From positions 62,001 to 126,000 of the forward strand of contig NZ_JAMTDX010000043.1 in the NCBI RefSeq assembly GCF_023806625.1: DNA of 64,000 nt, in the 5' to 3' direction. The notes under the pieces are model-generated. The model saw nothing but the letters and a program-made list of their open reading frames with translations. It ran no database searches and had not been told where the DNA came from. Of this stretch, positions 1-9,689 are shown piece by piece. Within the stretch, counting starts at the first letter, position 1. Every line of letters begins with the position of its first letter. This stretch comes from Accumulibacter sp. Its GTDB lineage: Bacteria > Pseudomonadota > Gammaproteobacteria > Burkholderiales > Rhodocyclaceae. The position numbers and the translations under genes were made by a program.

Positions 1-185
1 GCGGAATCGTCAAGAGCTTCATTTTCGGGATCGCCGTGTCGTTGATTGCCGTGTTCGAGGGTTACGACGCGGTGCCGACAGCCGAAGGCGTTTCGGGTTC
101 GATCAAGGGCACGGTCGTCAAGTCGGCGCTGGCCATACTCGCTCTCGACTTTGTGTTGACCTCGTTCATGTTCCGGGAGGGCTGA
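1..185 (+). CDS. mlaE: MlaE, phospholipid ABC transporter permease (C-terminal part)
   Basis: This is the last 60 residues of MlaE, the inner-membrane permease of the Mla system that moves phospholipids between the outer and inner membranes. The frame enters at base 3 and ends with TGA at 183-185. The tail shows the family features: a KSFIFG segment, a GYDA...AEGV loop, then a VVKSALAILALDFVLTSF membrane helix. The stop overlaps the mlaD start (TGATG), so the two are translationally coupled. MlaF should lie just upstream, outside the window. The identification rests on a short segment, but the downstream mla genes make it secure. Confidence 0.93.
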   Translation, partial: GIVKSFIFGIAVSLIAVFEGYDAVPTAEGVSGSIKGTVVKSALAILALDFVLTSFMFREG

Positions 186-652
186 TGAGTCGCAAGTTGC
201 TCGATCTGTGGGTCGGTATCTTCGTTGCCTTCGGTCTGGCGTCGGTGCTGTTCCTGGCGCTGAAGGTCGGCAACGTGTCGACCAACCTGTCGGAGACTTA
301 CCCGCTGACCGCCAAGTTTGTTAACATTGGTGGCCTGAAGGTGCGTGCGCCGGTCAAGAGTGCCGGCGTCGTCGTCGGGCGAGTCGCCGACATCCGTTTC
401 GATCCGGAGAGCTACGAGGCCGTCGTCACGCTGAGCATGGACTCGCGCTATCGCTTCCCGAAGGACACCTTTGCACTGATCCTCACCGCCGGGCTGCTCG
501 GCGAGCAGTACATCGGCCTCGACCCGGGCGGAGACGAGGCCATGCTCAAGGCCGGAGAAGTCATCACCAAGACCCAGTCGGCGGTGGTCCTCGAGAAGCT
601 GATCAGTCAGTTCATGTTCAACAAGGCGTCCGAAGGACAGGGCGACAAGTAG
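185..652 (+). CDS. mlaD: MlaD, MCE-domain phospholipid-binding subunit
   Basis: MlaD (155 aa) is the periplasmic, membrane-anchored substrate-binding subunit of the Mla ABC transporter; in known systems it forms a hexameric ring on MlaFE. A short basic N-terminus is followed by one membrane helix (about residues 8-27) and a single MCE domain (about 38-115) with the typical TAKFVNIGGLKVRAPVKSAG region and a GLLGEQYIGLDPGG segment. The length is normal for betaproteobacterial MlaD. The ATG at 185 overlaps the mlaE stop. The C-terminal helix that caps the ring pore is present (residues 133-150). Confidence 0.96.
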   Translation: MSRKLLDLWVGIFVAFGLASVLFLALKVGNVSTNLSETYPLTAKFVNIGGLKVRAPVKSAGVVVGRVADIRFDPESYEAVVTLSMDSRYRFPKDTFALILTAGLLGEQYIGLDPGGDEAMLKAGEVITKTQSAVVLEKLISQFMFNKASEGQGDK

Positions 653-667
653 ACCGAAAGGGAGTCA

Positions 668-1396
668 GTGAACACACAGCTTTCCACTCGCCGGGCTACC
701 TGCCTGGCTGGCGCGGTCGCGATCGCTGCGGCAGGTTGTGCGACGACGGCGAACAATCCGAAGGACCCCTTCGAGGGTTTCAATCGCGCGATGTTTGCGG
801 TCAACGAGGCCCTCGACGTAGTCATCAAGCCCGTCGCCCAGGGTTACGACGCGGCCGCTCCGCTGCCCCTGAAAGTGGCGATCAGCAACTTCTTCGGCAA
901 CATCTGGGACAGCTGGACGGCGGTCAACAACCTGCTCCAGGGCAAGCCCGGAGACGCCGTCTCGGACGTCGGCCGAGTACTGATCAACAGCACGATCGGC
1001 ATCGGCGGAGCTTTCGACGTCGCCGGCGAAATGGGGTTGACCAAGCACTCCGAGGACTTCGGCCAGACTCTGGGCAAATGGGGAGTCGGTGACGGACCGT
1101 ACTTCTACTGGCCGATCATCGGGCCACGGACGACGCGCGACACTTTCGGCTGGATGGTCGACGTTTACGTCGACCCGGTCTGGCACGTCTACCACACCGA
1201 CGACATGGCGCTGCGCAACAGCATGGTCGCCGTTCATTACATCAACCTGCGAGCGAGCCTGCTGCCGGCCGACAAGGTCGTCGAGGAAGCCGCTTTCGAC
1301 AAGTACGACTATATCCGCGATGCCTACCTGCAGCACCGCCGGAGCGAAATCTTCGACGGGGCGCTGCCGCACGAAGTCCTCGACGACGAGCGCTAG
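668..1396 (+). CDS. mlaA: MlaA (VacJ) outer-membrane lipoprotein
   Basis: MlaA (242 aa) removes misplaced phospholipids from the outer leaflet of the outer membrane and passes them to MlaC. The start is GTG at 668, 15 bases after the mlaD stop. Residues 1-24 are a lipoprotein signal peptide ending in AAAGC, with the lipidated Cys about residue 24. The mature part begins NNPKDPFEGFNRAMFAVNE, the hallmark of VacJ/MlaA, and contains the conserved NNLLQGK and GPRTTRDTFG motifs. Placement between mlaD and mlaC is typical of betaproteobacteria, whereas in enterobacteria mlaA sits at a separate locus. Confidence 0.96.
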   Translation: MNTQLSTRRATCLAGAVAIAAAGCATTANNPKDPFEGFNRAMFAVNEALDVVIKPVAQGYDAAAPLPLKVAISNFFGNIWDSWTAVNNLLQGKPGDAVSDVGRVLINSTIGIGGAFDVAGEMGLTKHSEDFGQTLGKWGVGDGPYFYWPIIGPRTTRDTFGWMVDVYVDPVWHVYHTDDMALRNSMVAVHYINLRASLLPADKVVEEAAFDKYDYIRDAYLQHRRSEIFDGALPHEVLDDER

Positions 1397-1441
1397 CCGC
1401 TCTGGCAGGGCTGACCGAAGACTGCAATCTCTCAGGAAGAA

Positions 1442-2062
1442 ATGATGAAGTCCCTACTGTCGCTGTTTTTTGCTGCATGGCTCGCCGTCGCCCCCGCGCT
1501 GGCGCAGGAGGTCTCGCCCGACGCACTCGTCCGCCAGGTCACCGAGGACGTGCTGACCGTCGTTCGCCAGGACAAGGACATTCAGGGTGGAAGCACGCGC
1601 AAGGCGATCGAACTCGTCGACGCCAAGGTTCTCCCCTATTTCAACTTCCAGCGGATGACGGCGCTGGCCATGGGGCGCGACTGGAACAAGGCGACACCGG
1701 AGCAGAAGAAGCGGCTCTCCGAGGAATTCAAGACGCTGCTCGTGCGCACCTATGCGAACTCGCTGACTTCGTACAGGAACCAGACGGTCGTCTACAAGCC
1801 GACCAGGATTCAGCCCGACGACCCACACGTCGTCGTCAAGACGGAGATCGTGCAGCCGGGCAGCAAACCCGTACAGCTCGATTACACGCTCGAAAAACAG
1901 GGCGACAGCTGGAAGGTCTACGACGTGATCGTCGCCGGCGTCAGTCTGGTGACCAACTATCGCGACACCTTCAACAACGAAGTGCGCAACAACGGGATCG
2001 ACGGCCTGATCCCCATGCTCGCCAACCGGAACAGGCAGCTCGAAGCCGGCACCCGGAAGTGA
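1442..2062 (+). CDS. mlaC: MlaC, periplasmic phospholipid carrier
   Basis: MlaC (206 aa) shuttles phospholipids across the periplasm between MlaA and MlaFEDB. The first 21 residues form a Sec signal peptide with a hydrophobic core and a cleavage site after PALA. The mature part contains the Tol_Tol_Ttg2 family signatures: PYFNFQRMTALAMGRDW near residue 60, then YANSLTSYRNQ and a C-terminal YDVIVAGVSLVTNYRD block. Two adjacent ATG codons (1442 and 1445) could both start it. The stop overlaps the following STAS gene by four bases (GTGA). Confidence 0.96.
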   Translation: MMKSLLSLFFAAWLAVAPALAQEVSPDALVRQVTEDVLTVVRQDKDIQGGSTRKAIELVDAKVLPYFNFQRMTALAMGRDWNKATPEQKKRLSEEFKTLLVRTYANSLTSYRNQTVVYKPTRIQPDDPHVVVKTEIVQPGSKPVQLDYTLEKQGDSWKVYDVIVAGVSLVTNYRDTFNNEVRNNGIDGLIPMLANRNRQLEAGTRK

Positions 2063-2352
2063 TCGAGCTGGCCGACAGCCGGCTTCGCGTGCTGGCCCCG
2101 ATGACCATCGCCAACGCGCGAGCGCTGCTCGGCGCCGGGCAGGCATGCCTGCGCTCGGCACAGCCCGGCGGGGTCAGCGAGCTCGACCTGTCGGCGGTCG
2201 ACGAAGTCGACTCGGCGGCGCTGAGCCTGATCTTTGCGTGGCTGCGCAGCGCCGCAGCGAGAGGGCTCACGCTGCGCGTCTTGAACCCGCCGGCGAGCCT
2301 GTCGAGCCTCGCCGAGCTCTACGGAGTCTCGGAGCTGCTTCCAGTGTCCTGA
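2059..2352 (+). CDS. mlaB: MlaB, STAS-domain subunit of the Mla transporter
   Basis: This small cytoplasmic protein (97 aa) has a single STAS domain and is the MlaB subunit that binds and stabilises the MlaF ATPase. I place the start at GTG 2059, which overlaps the mlaC stop, because the N-terminal beta strand (ELADSRLRVLAPMT) is needed for a complete STAS fold; an internal ATG at 2101 would lose it. The core ELDLSAVDEVDSAALSLIFAW carries the conserved Asp-Ser of the STAS phosphorylation loop. The length matches E. coli MlaB. Confidence 0.9.
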   Translation: MIELADSRLRVLAPMTIANARALLGAGQACLRSAQPGGVSELDLSAVDEVDSAALSLIFAWLRSAAARGLTLRVLNPPASLSSLAELYGVSELLPVS

Positions 2353-2391
2353 GGACAGGCGCAGTCATCCGCATCCGGGTAATTCTGGCCA

Positions 2392-3312
2392 ATGACCTTC
2401 GCCGTCTCGATTGACCGGCTCGAGAAGCGCTTCGGCGCGCTGCTCGCGCTTGGCGGGGTGTCTTTCGACATCGCCGAAGGCGAGTTCTTCGGCCTGCTCG
2501 GACCGAACGGTGCCGGCAAGACGACGCTGATCTCGTGCCTCGCGGGTCTCTGCCGCGCTGACTCCGGACGGCTGGCCGTGCTCGGCCACGACGTCGTCCG
2601 CGATTACCGCAGCGCCCGCCGACTGCTCGGCGTCGTGCCGCAGGAACTCGTCTTCGATCCGTTCTTCTCGGTGCGCGAAACGCTGCGCATCCAGTCGGGC
2701 TACTTCGGAATCCGCGACAACGACGACTGGATCGACGAGATCCTCGCCAACCTCGACCTGACCGGCAAGGCCGACACGAACATGCGCCGGCTTTCCGGCG
2801 GCATGAAGCGCCGCGTCCTGGTCGCCCAGGCGCTGGTGCACAGGCCGCCGGTGATCGTCCTCGACGAGCCGACCGCCGGCGTCGACGTCGAACTCAGGCA
2901 GGCTCTCTGGCAGTTCATCCGCCGGCTCAATCGCAGCGGCCATACGGTGATCCTGACCACCCACTATCTCGAGGAGGCCGAGGCACTCTGCGGCCGGATC
3001 GCGATGCTCAAGCAGGGCCGGATCGTCGCGCTCGACTCGACGAGCAACCTGCTCGCCGCCTTCGCCGGGCAAACGCTGCGCGTCCGGCTCGCGCCCGGTC
3101 AGGAACTGCCGCCAGCGCTGCGTGTCCGGGGCGGCTACAGCGACGGGACATGGACCTTCCAGCTGGCCAGCCTTGGCGAGATCGAGCCGCTGCTCGCCGA
3201 ACTGCGTCTCGCCGGCAGCCGGATCGACGACCTGCGCCTGACCCAGGCCGACCTCGAAGACGTCTTCCTGAGCATGATGCACGGAGCCGGCACAGCGGGA
3301 GCACGAAGCTGA
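2392..3312 (+). CDS. ABC-2 type exporter, ATP-binding subunit (YadG-like)
   Basis: This is a 306-residue ABC ATPase with Walker A GPNGAGKT (about residues 38-45), a Q-loop (VVPQE), signature LSGGMKRRV, Walker B VIVLDEPTAGVD and the switch His (LTTHYLEEAE). The C-terminal 80 residues resemble the regulatory tail of CcmA/NodI/YadG-type exporters. Its stop overlaps the start of the membrane subunit that follows (TGATG), so the pair forms one transporter. The substrate is unknown; YadGH-type exporters sit directly after mla genes in many betaproteobacteria. The start ATG lacks a strong Shine-Dalgarno sequence. Confidence 0.9.
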   Translation: MTFAVSIDRLEKRFGALLALGGVSFDIAEGEFFGLLGPNGAGKTTLISCLAGLCRADSGRLAVLGHDVVRDYRSARRLLGVVPQELVFDPFFSVRETLRIQSGYFGIRDNDDWIDEILANLDLTGKADTNMRRLSGGMKRRVLVAQALVHRPPVIVLDEPTAGVDVELRQALWQFIRRLNRSGHTVILTTHYLEEAEALCGRIAMLKQGRIVALDSTSNLLAAFAGQTLRVRLAPGQELPPALRVRGGYSDGTWTFQLASLGEIEPLLAELRLAGSRIDDLRLTQADLEDVFLSMMHGAGTAGARS

Positions 3313-4064
3313 TGGTCGGCTTTCGCACACTGCTCTACAAGGAAGTTCTGCGCTTCTGGAAAGTCAGCTTCCAGACCATCGCCGCGCCGGTGCTCACCGC
3401 GCTGCTCTACCTGATGATCTTCTCGCACGTCCTCGAGGAACACGTCCAGGTTCACGGAGTCGCCTACACGGCTTTCCTGATCCCCGGACTGGTGATGATG
3501 TCCGCGCTGCAGAACGCCTTTGCCAACAGCTCATCGAGCCTGATCCAGTCGAAGGTCACCGGCAGCGTCGTCTTCGTGCTGCTGCCGCCGATCTCCTACG
3601 CCGAATTCTTTCTCGCCTACGTCGTCGCCGCGGTGCTGCGCGGCCTGATGGTCGCCGCCGGCGTATTGCTGGTCACCGTCTGGTTTGCGCGGCCGGGCCT
3701 CGCCGCACCGCTGTGGATTCTCTGCTTCATGGTCCTCGGTGGGGGGATCATGGGTGGGCTGGGGATGATCGCCGGCATCTGGGCCGACAAGTTCGACCAG
3801 CTCGCCGGCTTCCAGAATTTCCTGATCATGCCGCTGACCATGCTCTCGGGAGTCTTCTACTCGATTCATTCGCTCCCTTCGTTCTGGCAACAGGTGTCGC
3901 ATTTCAACCCGGTGTTCTATATGATCGACGGTTTTCGCTACGGCTTCTTCGGGGTCTCCGACGTCGCGCCGGAGACCAGCCTCGCGGTCGTCGCGGGCTG
4001 CTTCGTCGTCGTCTCGGCGGCGACGCTGCTGCTCCTGAGAAGCGGCTACAAACTGAGAACCTGA
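3312..4064 (+). CDS. ABC-2 type exporter, membrane subunit (YadH-like)
   Basis: This 250-residue integral membrane protein is the permease partner of the preceding ATPase. The ATG at 3312 overlaps the ATPase stop. It has about six membrane helices and the ABC-2 family hallmarks: a short amphipathic N-terminus (TLLYKEVLRFWK), a LIPGLVMMSALQNAFANSSS segment, and a conserved C-terminal loop (LPSFWQQVSHFNPVFYMIDGFRYGFFG) diagnostic of YadH/NodJ-type proteins. The transported substrate cannot be read from the sequence. Confidence 0.9.
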   Translation: MVGFRTLLYKEVLRFWKVSFQTIAAPVLTALLYLMIFSHVLEEHVQVHGVAYTAFLIPGLVMMSALQNAFANSSSSLIQSKVTGSVVFVLLPPISYAEFFLAYVVAAVLRGLMVAAGVLLVTVWFARPGLAAPLWILCFMVLGGGIMGGLGMIAGIWADKFDQLAGFQNFLIMPLTMLSGVFYSIHSLPSFWQQVSHFNPVFYMIDGFRYGFFGVSDVAPETSLAVVAGCFVVVSAATLLLLRSGYKLRT

Positions 4065-4067
4065 GTC

Positions 4068-5580
<1,513 letters not shown>

Positions 5581-5833
5581 ACCGGAACACCCTGCCGCCG
5601 CCGTCAGGCGCGCCGGATCAGAGGTTGTGGACAAATCTGCTGCGCGACCAATCTGCGGCGTTGCTCACTCGCTCCGCCGACGGCCGGCTTTGCACAGCCG
5701 GCCGGCTGCGGCGGCGCGCAGCATGCTGCGCGAAACCCCGCCTTCGCCCTCGCCTATCCATCTGATATGTCTCGTCGTTCGCTCGCTCGCGCCTTGCATC
5801 TCGGCCTGCTCGCGACGATTTCTTCACAACCTC
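5581..5833. repeat. Palindrome-rich intergenic element downstream of murA
   Basis: This 253-base stretch separates murA from an oppositely oriented gene. It holds an 18-base perfect palindrome (CGCGCAGCATGCTGCGCG, about 5716-5733) and a hairpin GCCGGC-TTTGCACA-GCCGGC just before it. The outer ends carry GGTTGTGGAC and CACAACCTC, themselves partly inverted. It looks like a dispersed intergenic repeat rather than a gene, but no second copy is visible in this window. Both flanking genes end into it, so it may also act as a bidirectional terminator. Confidence 0.45.
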
Positions 5834-7849
5834 TCACTTGAGGATGCCGATCAGGTTCGAGAAGCCATCGGTCCACAGCGCGAAGCCGGGTCGCGGAGCC
5901 AGCTTCCCGGCGTTGTCGAGACTCCGGCGCAGCGCTTCGGCGCGCTCGGGCCGCGCGAGCAGCACCCACAGCGAATGCCGACAGAAGCGATCGTCATCGT
6001 CGGGATCGAGCTCGACGGCGAGCGCCTTCATCCCGAAATGGCGGGCCGCTCCGGCCAGCACCGGACGCAGGTCGAGGTAGCGGTTGGTGATATGCACGGC
6101 GAGAACCCCGTCGGGCTTCATCTGCCGCAAATAGGTCCGGATCGCCTCGATGGTCAGCAAGTGGGTGGGGATCGAATCGCCCGAAAAGGCATCGACGACC
6201 AGCACGTCGAAGTTCTGGTCGGGATCGGCTTCGAGCATCAGCCGTCCGTCGCCGAGCACCGGGACGATTCGTGCCGCGCTGTCGGCGAGATAGCTGAAGT
6301 CCTGGCGGGCGAGTTCGAGAACCTGTTCGTTGATTTCGTAGATTCGCATCTCGTCGCCACGGCGGCCGTACGCCGCCAGCGTGCCGGTGCCGAGACCGAC
6401 GATGCCGATGTGCAGCGGCGGGCCGTCGGCGAGGCTCTGGAGCAACTGACCGATCCCCGACTGGCGGCAATAATACGCCGTCGGCTCCCGGCGATGAGCT
6501 TCACCGATGAACTGCTCGCCGTGATTGATCCGCCCGTGCACGATGCTGCGCCTGATCCCCAGCGGGGGCTCGTTGACCTCTGCGACGCGCAGCTGCCCGT
6601 AGAAGTTGCGCAGTACGCGCCGGTAGTCCTCGACATAGCCGATCGAGATCGCCGTCAGGCGGCAGGTATAGGCGACGAGCGCGGCGACGACCAGCCCGCG
6701 CCAGAGCGGACGAAGTTCGCGCCAGAGGACGATGACCACGAGTAGCGCGCAGAGGAAGAGGCCGATCGGCAATTCGAAGTAGGCGTTGAAGAGTGCGGGG
6801 GCGACGAGGCCGACGAAGCTCCCGCCGAGCGCGCCACCGATCGAAAGCATCAGATAGAACAGCGTCAGGTGGCGGACAGGCGGTCGCCTTCTGACCAGTT
6901 CGCCGTGGCAGACCATGCAGATCACGAACAGCGAGACGCTGAGCACGCTGACCAGCATCGGAACCGGCATCCCCGCTCCGTCGAGGACACGATCGATGGC
7001 CACGAAAGCCAGCGGCAGAGCGAGCAGGAAGCCCGGCCGGTAGTAGTAGCGCGGCGCGTCGAAGCAGAGGATGAAGCTCAGCAGGTAGATGCTCAACGGC
7101 AAGACCCAGAGGAAAGGCACCGGCGCGACGTCCTGGGTCAGGTGTCTGGTCAGCGCCAGCAGCAGCAGCGAGGCGGTCATCGCCAGACCGACCCAGATCA
7201 GGCATTCGCCGACCGCCGGGCGGGGATCGGTCGCCGTGGCCGCCGCGGTCCGCTCGCGCTCGCCCGATACCCCTTTCCAGGACTGCCAGGTGCTCGCGAA
7301 ACAGGCGACGACGAAGAGCACATAGGCTCCCGACCAGATCAGGGCCTGCTCGCGGTCGACCAGGTAGGGCTCGACGAGCAGCGGATAGCTGAGCAGTGCG
7401 AGCATCGAGGCGAGGTTCGACAGCGCGTAGAGGCGGTAGGGCATCAGGCTGGCAAACGACCTGGCGTACCACGCCTGCATCAGCGGACCGGTCGTCGAGA
7501 GCAGCACATAGGGCATGCCGACGGCCGAAGCGAGGACGAGCAGGACGTTCAACGTCGGGCTCGCGAACGCAGCTCCCTTCAACGCGTCGTCGGGAATGAC
7601 CGGCAGGGTCGCCAGACTGAGCAACAGCAGCGCGCAATGGACGACGTTCTGGCGCCGCGGTGACAGCCACTCGTGAAGCAGATGGACGTAGAGATAGCCG
7701 AGCAGCAGTCCGGCCTGGAAAAAGACGAGGCAGGTGCTCCACACCGACGACGAGCCGCCAAACCACGGCAGGATCATCTTGGCGATGATCGGCTGGATCT
7801 GGAAGAGCAGGAAGGCCGAAAGGAAGACGGTTATCGCGAAGCTGATCAT
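5834..7849 (-). CDS. Membrane protein with C-terminal spermidine-synthase-like domain
   Basis: This protein of about 671 residues starts at ATG 7849 (MISFAITVFLSAFLLF...). The N-terminal two thirds hold a dozen or more hydrophobic helices resembling an MFS-like or SLC45-like membrane module with an early FQIQPIIAKMILPWFGG motif. The C-terminal about 220 residues have a Rossmann methyltransferase fold like spermidine synthases: GIVGLGTGTLAAYG (about residue 485), an acidic EIN strand end and VVDAFSGDSIPTHLLT. Fused membrane spermidine-synthase-like proteins are common in proteobacteria, but their reaction is unestablished. I would not assign polyamine synthesis. Confidence 0.8.
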   Translation of the reverse strand: MISFAITVFLSAFLLFQIQPIIAKMILPWFGGSSSVWSTCLVFFQAGLLLGYLYVHLLHEWLSPRRQNVVHCALLLLSLATLPVIPDDALKGAAFASPTLNVLLVLASAVGMPYVLLSTTGPLMQAWYARSFASLMPYRLYALSNLASMLALLSYPLLVEPYLVDREQALIWSGAYVLFVVACFASTWQSWKGVSGERERTAAATATDPRPAVGECLIWVGLAMTASLLLLALTRHLTQDVAPVPFLWVLPLSIYLLSFILCFDAPRYYYRPGFLLALPLAFVAIDRVLDGAGMPVPMLVSVLSVSLFVICMVCHGELVRRRPPVRHLTLFYLMLSIGGALGGSFVGLVAPALFNAYFELPIGLFLCALLVVIVLWRELRPLWRGLVVAALVAYTCRLTAISIGYVEDYRRVLRNFYGQLRVAEVNEPPLGIRRSIVHGRINHGEQFIGEAHRREPTAYYCRQSGIGQLLQSLADGPPLHIGIVGLGTGTLAAYGRRGDEMRIYEINEQVLELARQDFSYLADSAARIVPVLGDGRLMLEADPDQNFDVLVVDAFSGDSIPTHLLTIEAIRTYLRQMKPDGVLAVHITNRYLDLRPVLAGAARHFGMKALAVELDPDDDDRFCRHSLWVLLARPERAEALRRSLDNAGKLAPRPGFALWTDGFSNLIGILK

Positions 7850-7963
7850 CGGGCTCGTCCGGGTGGCTGGCCGGCAGCGCGGCAACGAAAGCTTCCTGCC
7901 GCTTGCCGGCGCGCGGGAAGTCACACGGCCTTCGCAAAGGAAAGGGGGAAGTGTCTCCGGCCG

Positions 7964-9607
7964 TCAGTTCCCGGGTGGCGGAGCTTCGGGCGCCGCCGGT
8001 GCGGTGTGCCACTGCTCGCGCGGAACGACGACCGATCCGGAGGGCTGCAGAACGAAATGCGGCGACATGATCTGGACGCCGTAGGTATTGAACTGATCCT
8101 GAATGTTCGCATGCAGCGCCGAGAGCACCGGAACCCGCTCGAGCGGATTGTCCATGTGCGCGAAAAGCTCGTACTCGACGTACCAGTCCGACAGGCTGCG
8201 TTGATAGACAAAGGCTCTCGGCGTGCCACGCAGGCCCGGCGTCTGTTCGGCGGCAGCGATCAGCAGCGCATGGACCTGGCGCCATGGCGTGTCGTAACCG
8301 ATGGTCACCTTGGTCGACACCAGCGTGCCGCGCTCGCCGGCGAGACGCGAGTAATTCTTGATCGGGTTGCTGACCAGCACGGCGTTGGGGATCGTCACCT
8401 CCTCGTTGCGCATGTTGATGATCTTGGTCGACAGGACGCCGAGTTCGCTGACCACACCGACGGTGTCGCCGAGATCGACGAAATCGCCCACCGCCAGCGC
8501 CCGCGAATAGACGAGAACCAGACCGCTCATCAGCTGATTGACGATGCCTGCCGAACCGAGCGTGAGCATGAAGCCGAACATCACCGACAGCCCCTTGAAG
8601 GCATCGCTGTTGGACATCGGGATGAACGGATAGGCAACCGCGACGCCGAGCCCCCAGACGAGGATCGCGACAATGCGCTGCGTCGCGTTGACCGTTTCGG
8701 GGTACACCCCTGGCATCTGCACCCGACCGGCTCTCACTGCCTTGAAGAAGTTGCCCAGCGCTTCGTTGAAGGCCTTGGTCAGGAACAGGATGATCAGCGC
8801 GGTGGCCATCCCCGGGACGGCCTCCATGAAGCCGTAGCCGAGCGTATTCAGCAGTCGGAGGAGGAAGTCGCTGAGGTGCTCGCCGAGCGGCTCGGTGAGC
8901 GGAAAGCGGGCTAGAACGAAGGTCAGCCAGAGGTAGGCGACGGTCAGCCAGAGGAAAGCCATCAACAGCTGCGCGATCCGCTGCACGAGGAGCAATCCGT
9001 GGCGCGCCCAGCGGAACCTGCCGCTCTCGGGCTCGGCCTCGATGATCTCCTGGAAGTGGTGGACGATCCACGCCGTCGCGCGGCGAATGAGCCCGAGCAG
9101 AAGGGCAGCTATGACTGTCGCGAGTACCGACAGACCCAGGCCCTTGAGCAGAATTGCCGGGCGCCTCTGGGTTTCGCTGACCCGCAGCGCCTGGGTCATC
9201 TCGTCGGCGGCACGCCGGGCGGCCTCCTCGAGCGAGAGTTTCTCCTCGGGGTCGAGGTCGCCCTCGAGAACGTTGAACAGGACGTGCTCGCCGATGTGCA
9301 GACCGATGCCTCTCCCACCGCCGATCGTAAACGGGGTCAGCTCGACCGGCTGCTCGCGCGCTGTTTCGGGCAGCGCGTCGATGCGGTTCAGCGCCCGCCG
9401 CACGCGGTGCTCGGGACTCGCCCCGACGAAGGTCGTACGAAAGGTGAAGATCGGGCGAAAGTGATAGATCAGCGTCGCCTCGGGAAGCTGCGCCGGCTCG
9501 ACGGGCTTGTCCGCCGCACGTGCTCCACCAGAAAGCAGAAGAACGGCGACGCAGAGCAGGAACAGCGCTGCGAACGAGCGGGAAGAAACCAAAGGGATCG
9601 GGTTCAT
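7964..9607 (-). CDS. Mechanosensitive ion channel family protein (MscS-like)
   Basis: This 547-residue inner-membrane protein has a signal peptide (residues 1-31, cleavage near ARAAD), a periplasmic region of about 120 residues, several membrane helices, and a C-terminal MS_channel module. The pore-lining helix lies around LSVMFGFMLTLGSAGIVNQLMSGL, followed by the beta domain ALAVGDFVDLGDTVGVV and TIPNAVLVSNPIKNYSR, the diagnostic MscS signature. Such channels release solutes on hypo-osmotic shock. The extended periplasmic part makes it a larger MscS paralogue (YbdG/YnaI-like size class) with no specific match that I recognise. Confidence 0.88.
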   Translation of the reverse strand: MNPIPLVSSRSFAALFLLCVAVLLLSGGARAADKPVEPAQLPEATLIYHFRPIFTFRTTFVGASPEHRVRRALNRIDALPETAREQPVELTPFTIGGGRGIGLHIGEHVLFNVLEGDLDPEEKLSLEEAARRAADEMTQALRVSETQRRPAILLKGLGLSVLATVIAALLLGLIRRATAWIVHHFQEIIEAEPESGRFRWARHGLLLVQRIAQLLMAFLWLTVAYLWLTFVLARFPLTEPLGEHLSDFLLRLLNTLGYGFMEAVPGMATALIILFLTKAFNEALGNFFKAVRAGRVQMPGVYPETVNATQRIVAILVWGLGVAVAYPFIPMSNSDAFKGLSVMFGFMLTLGSAGIVNQLMSGLVLVYSRALAVGDFVDLGDTVGVVSELGVLSTKIINMRNEEVTIPNAVLVSNPIKNYSRLAGERGTLVSTKVTIGYDTPWRQVHALLIAAAEQTPGLRGTPRAFVYQRSLSDWYVEYELFAHMDNPLERVPVLSALHANIQDQFNTYGVQIMSPHFVLQPSGSVVVPREQWHTAPAAPEAPPPGN

Positions 9608-9689
9608 CAGGGCGATCGACGATCAGGGCGCCGGGAATTATACCCGCGGGCGATGCGTCGCGCGGCCGGGCGGTGAGGCCGGGACACCG

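Noticed and set aside
665-1372. Long antisense frames such as this one, and the many similar ones opposite murA, glnE, yhdP, hemE and the histidine kinase
   Set aside because: They mirror the third-position GC bias of well-identified genes on the other strand, and their products show no family resemblance.
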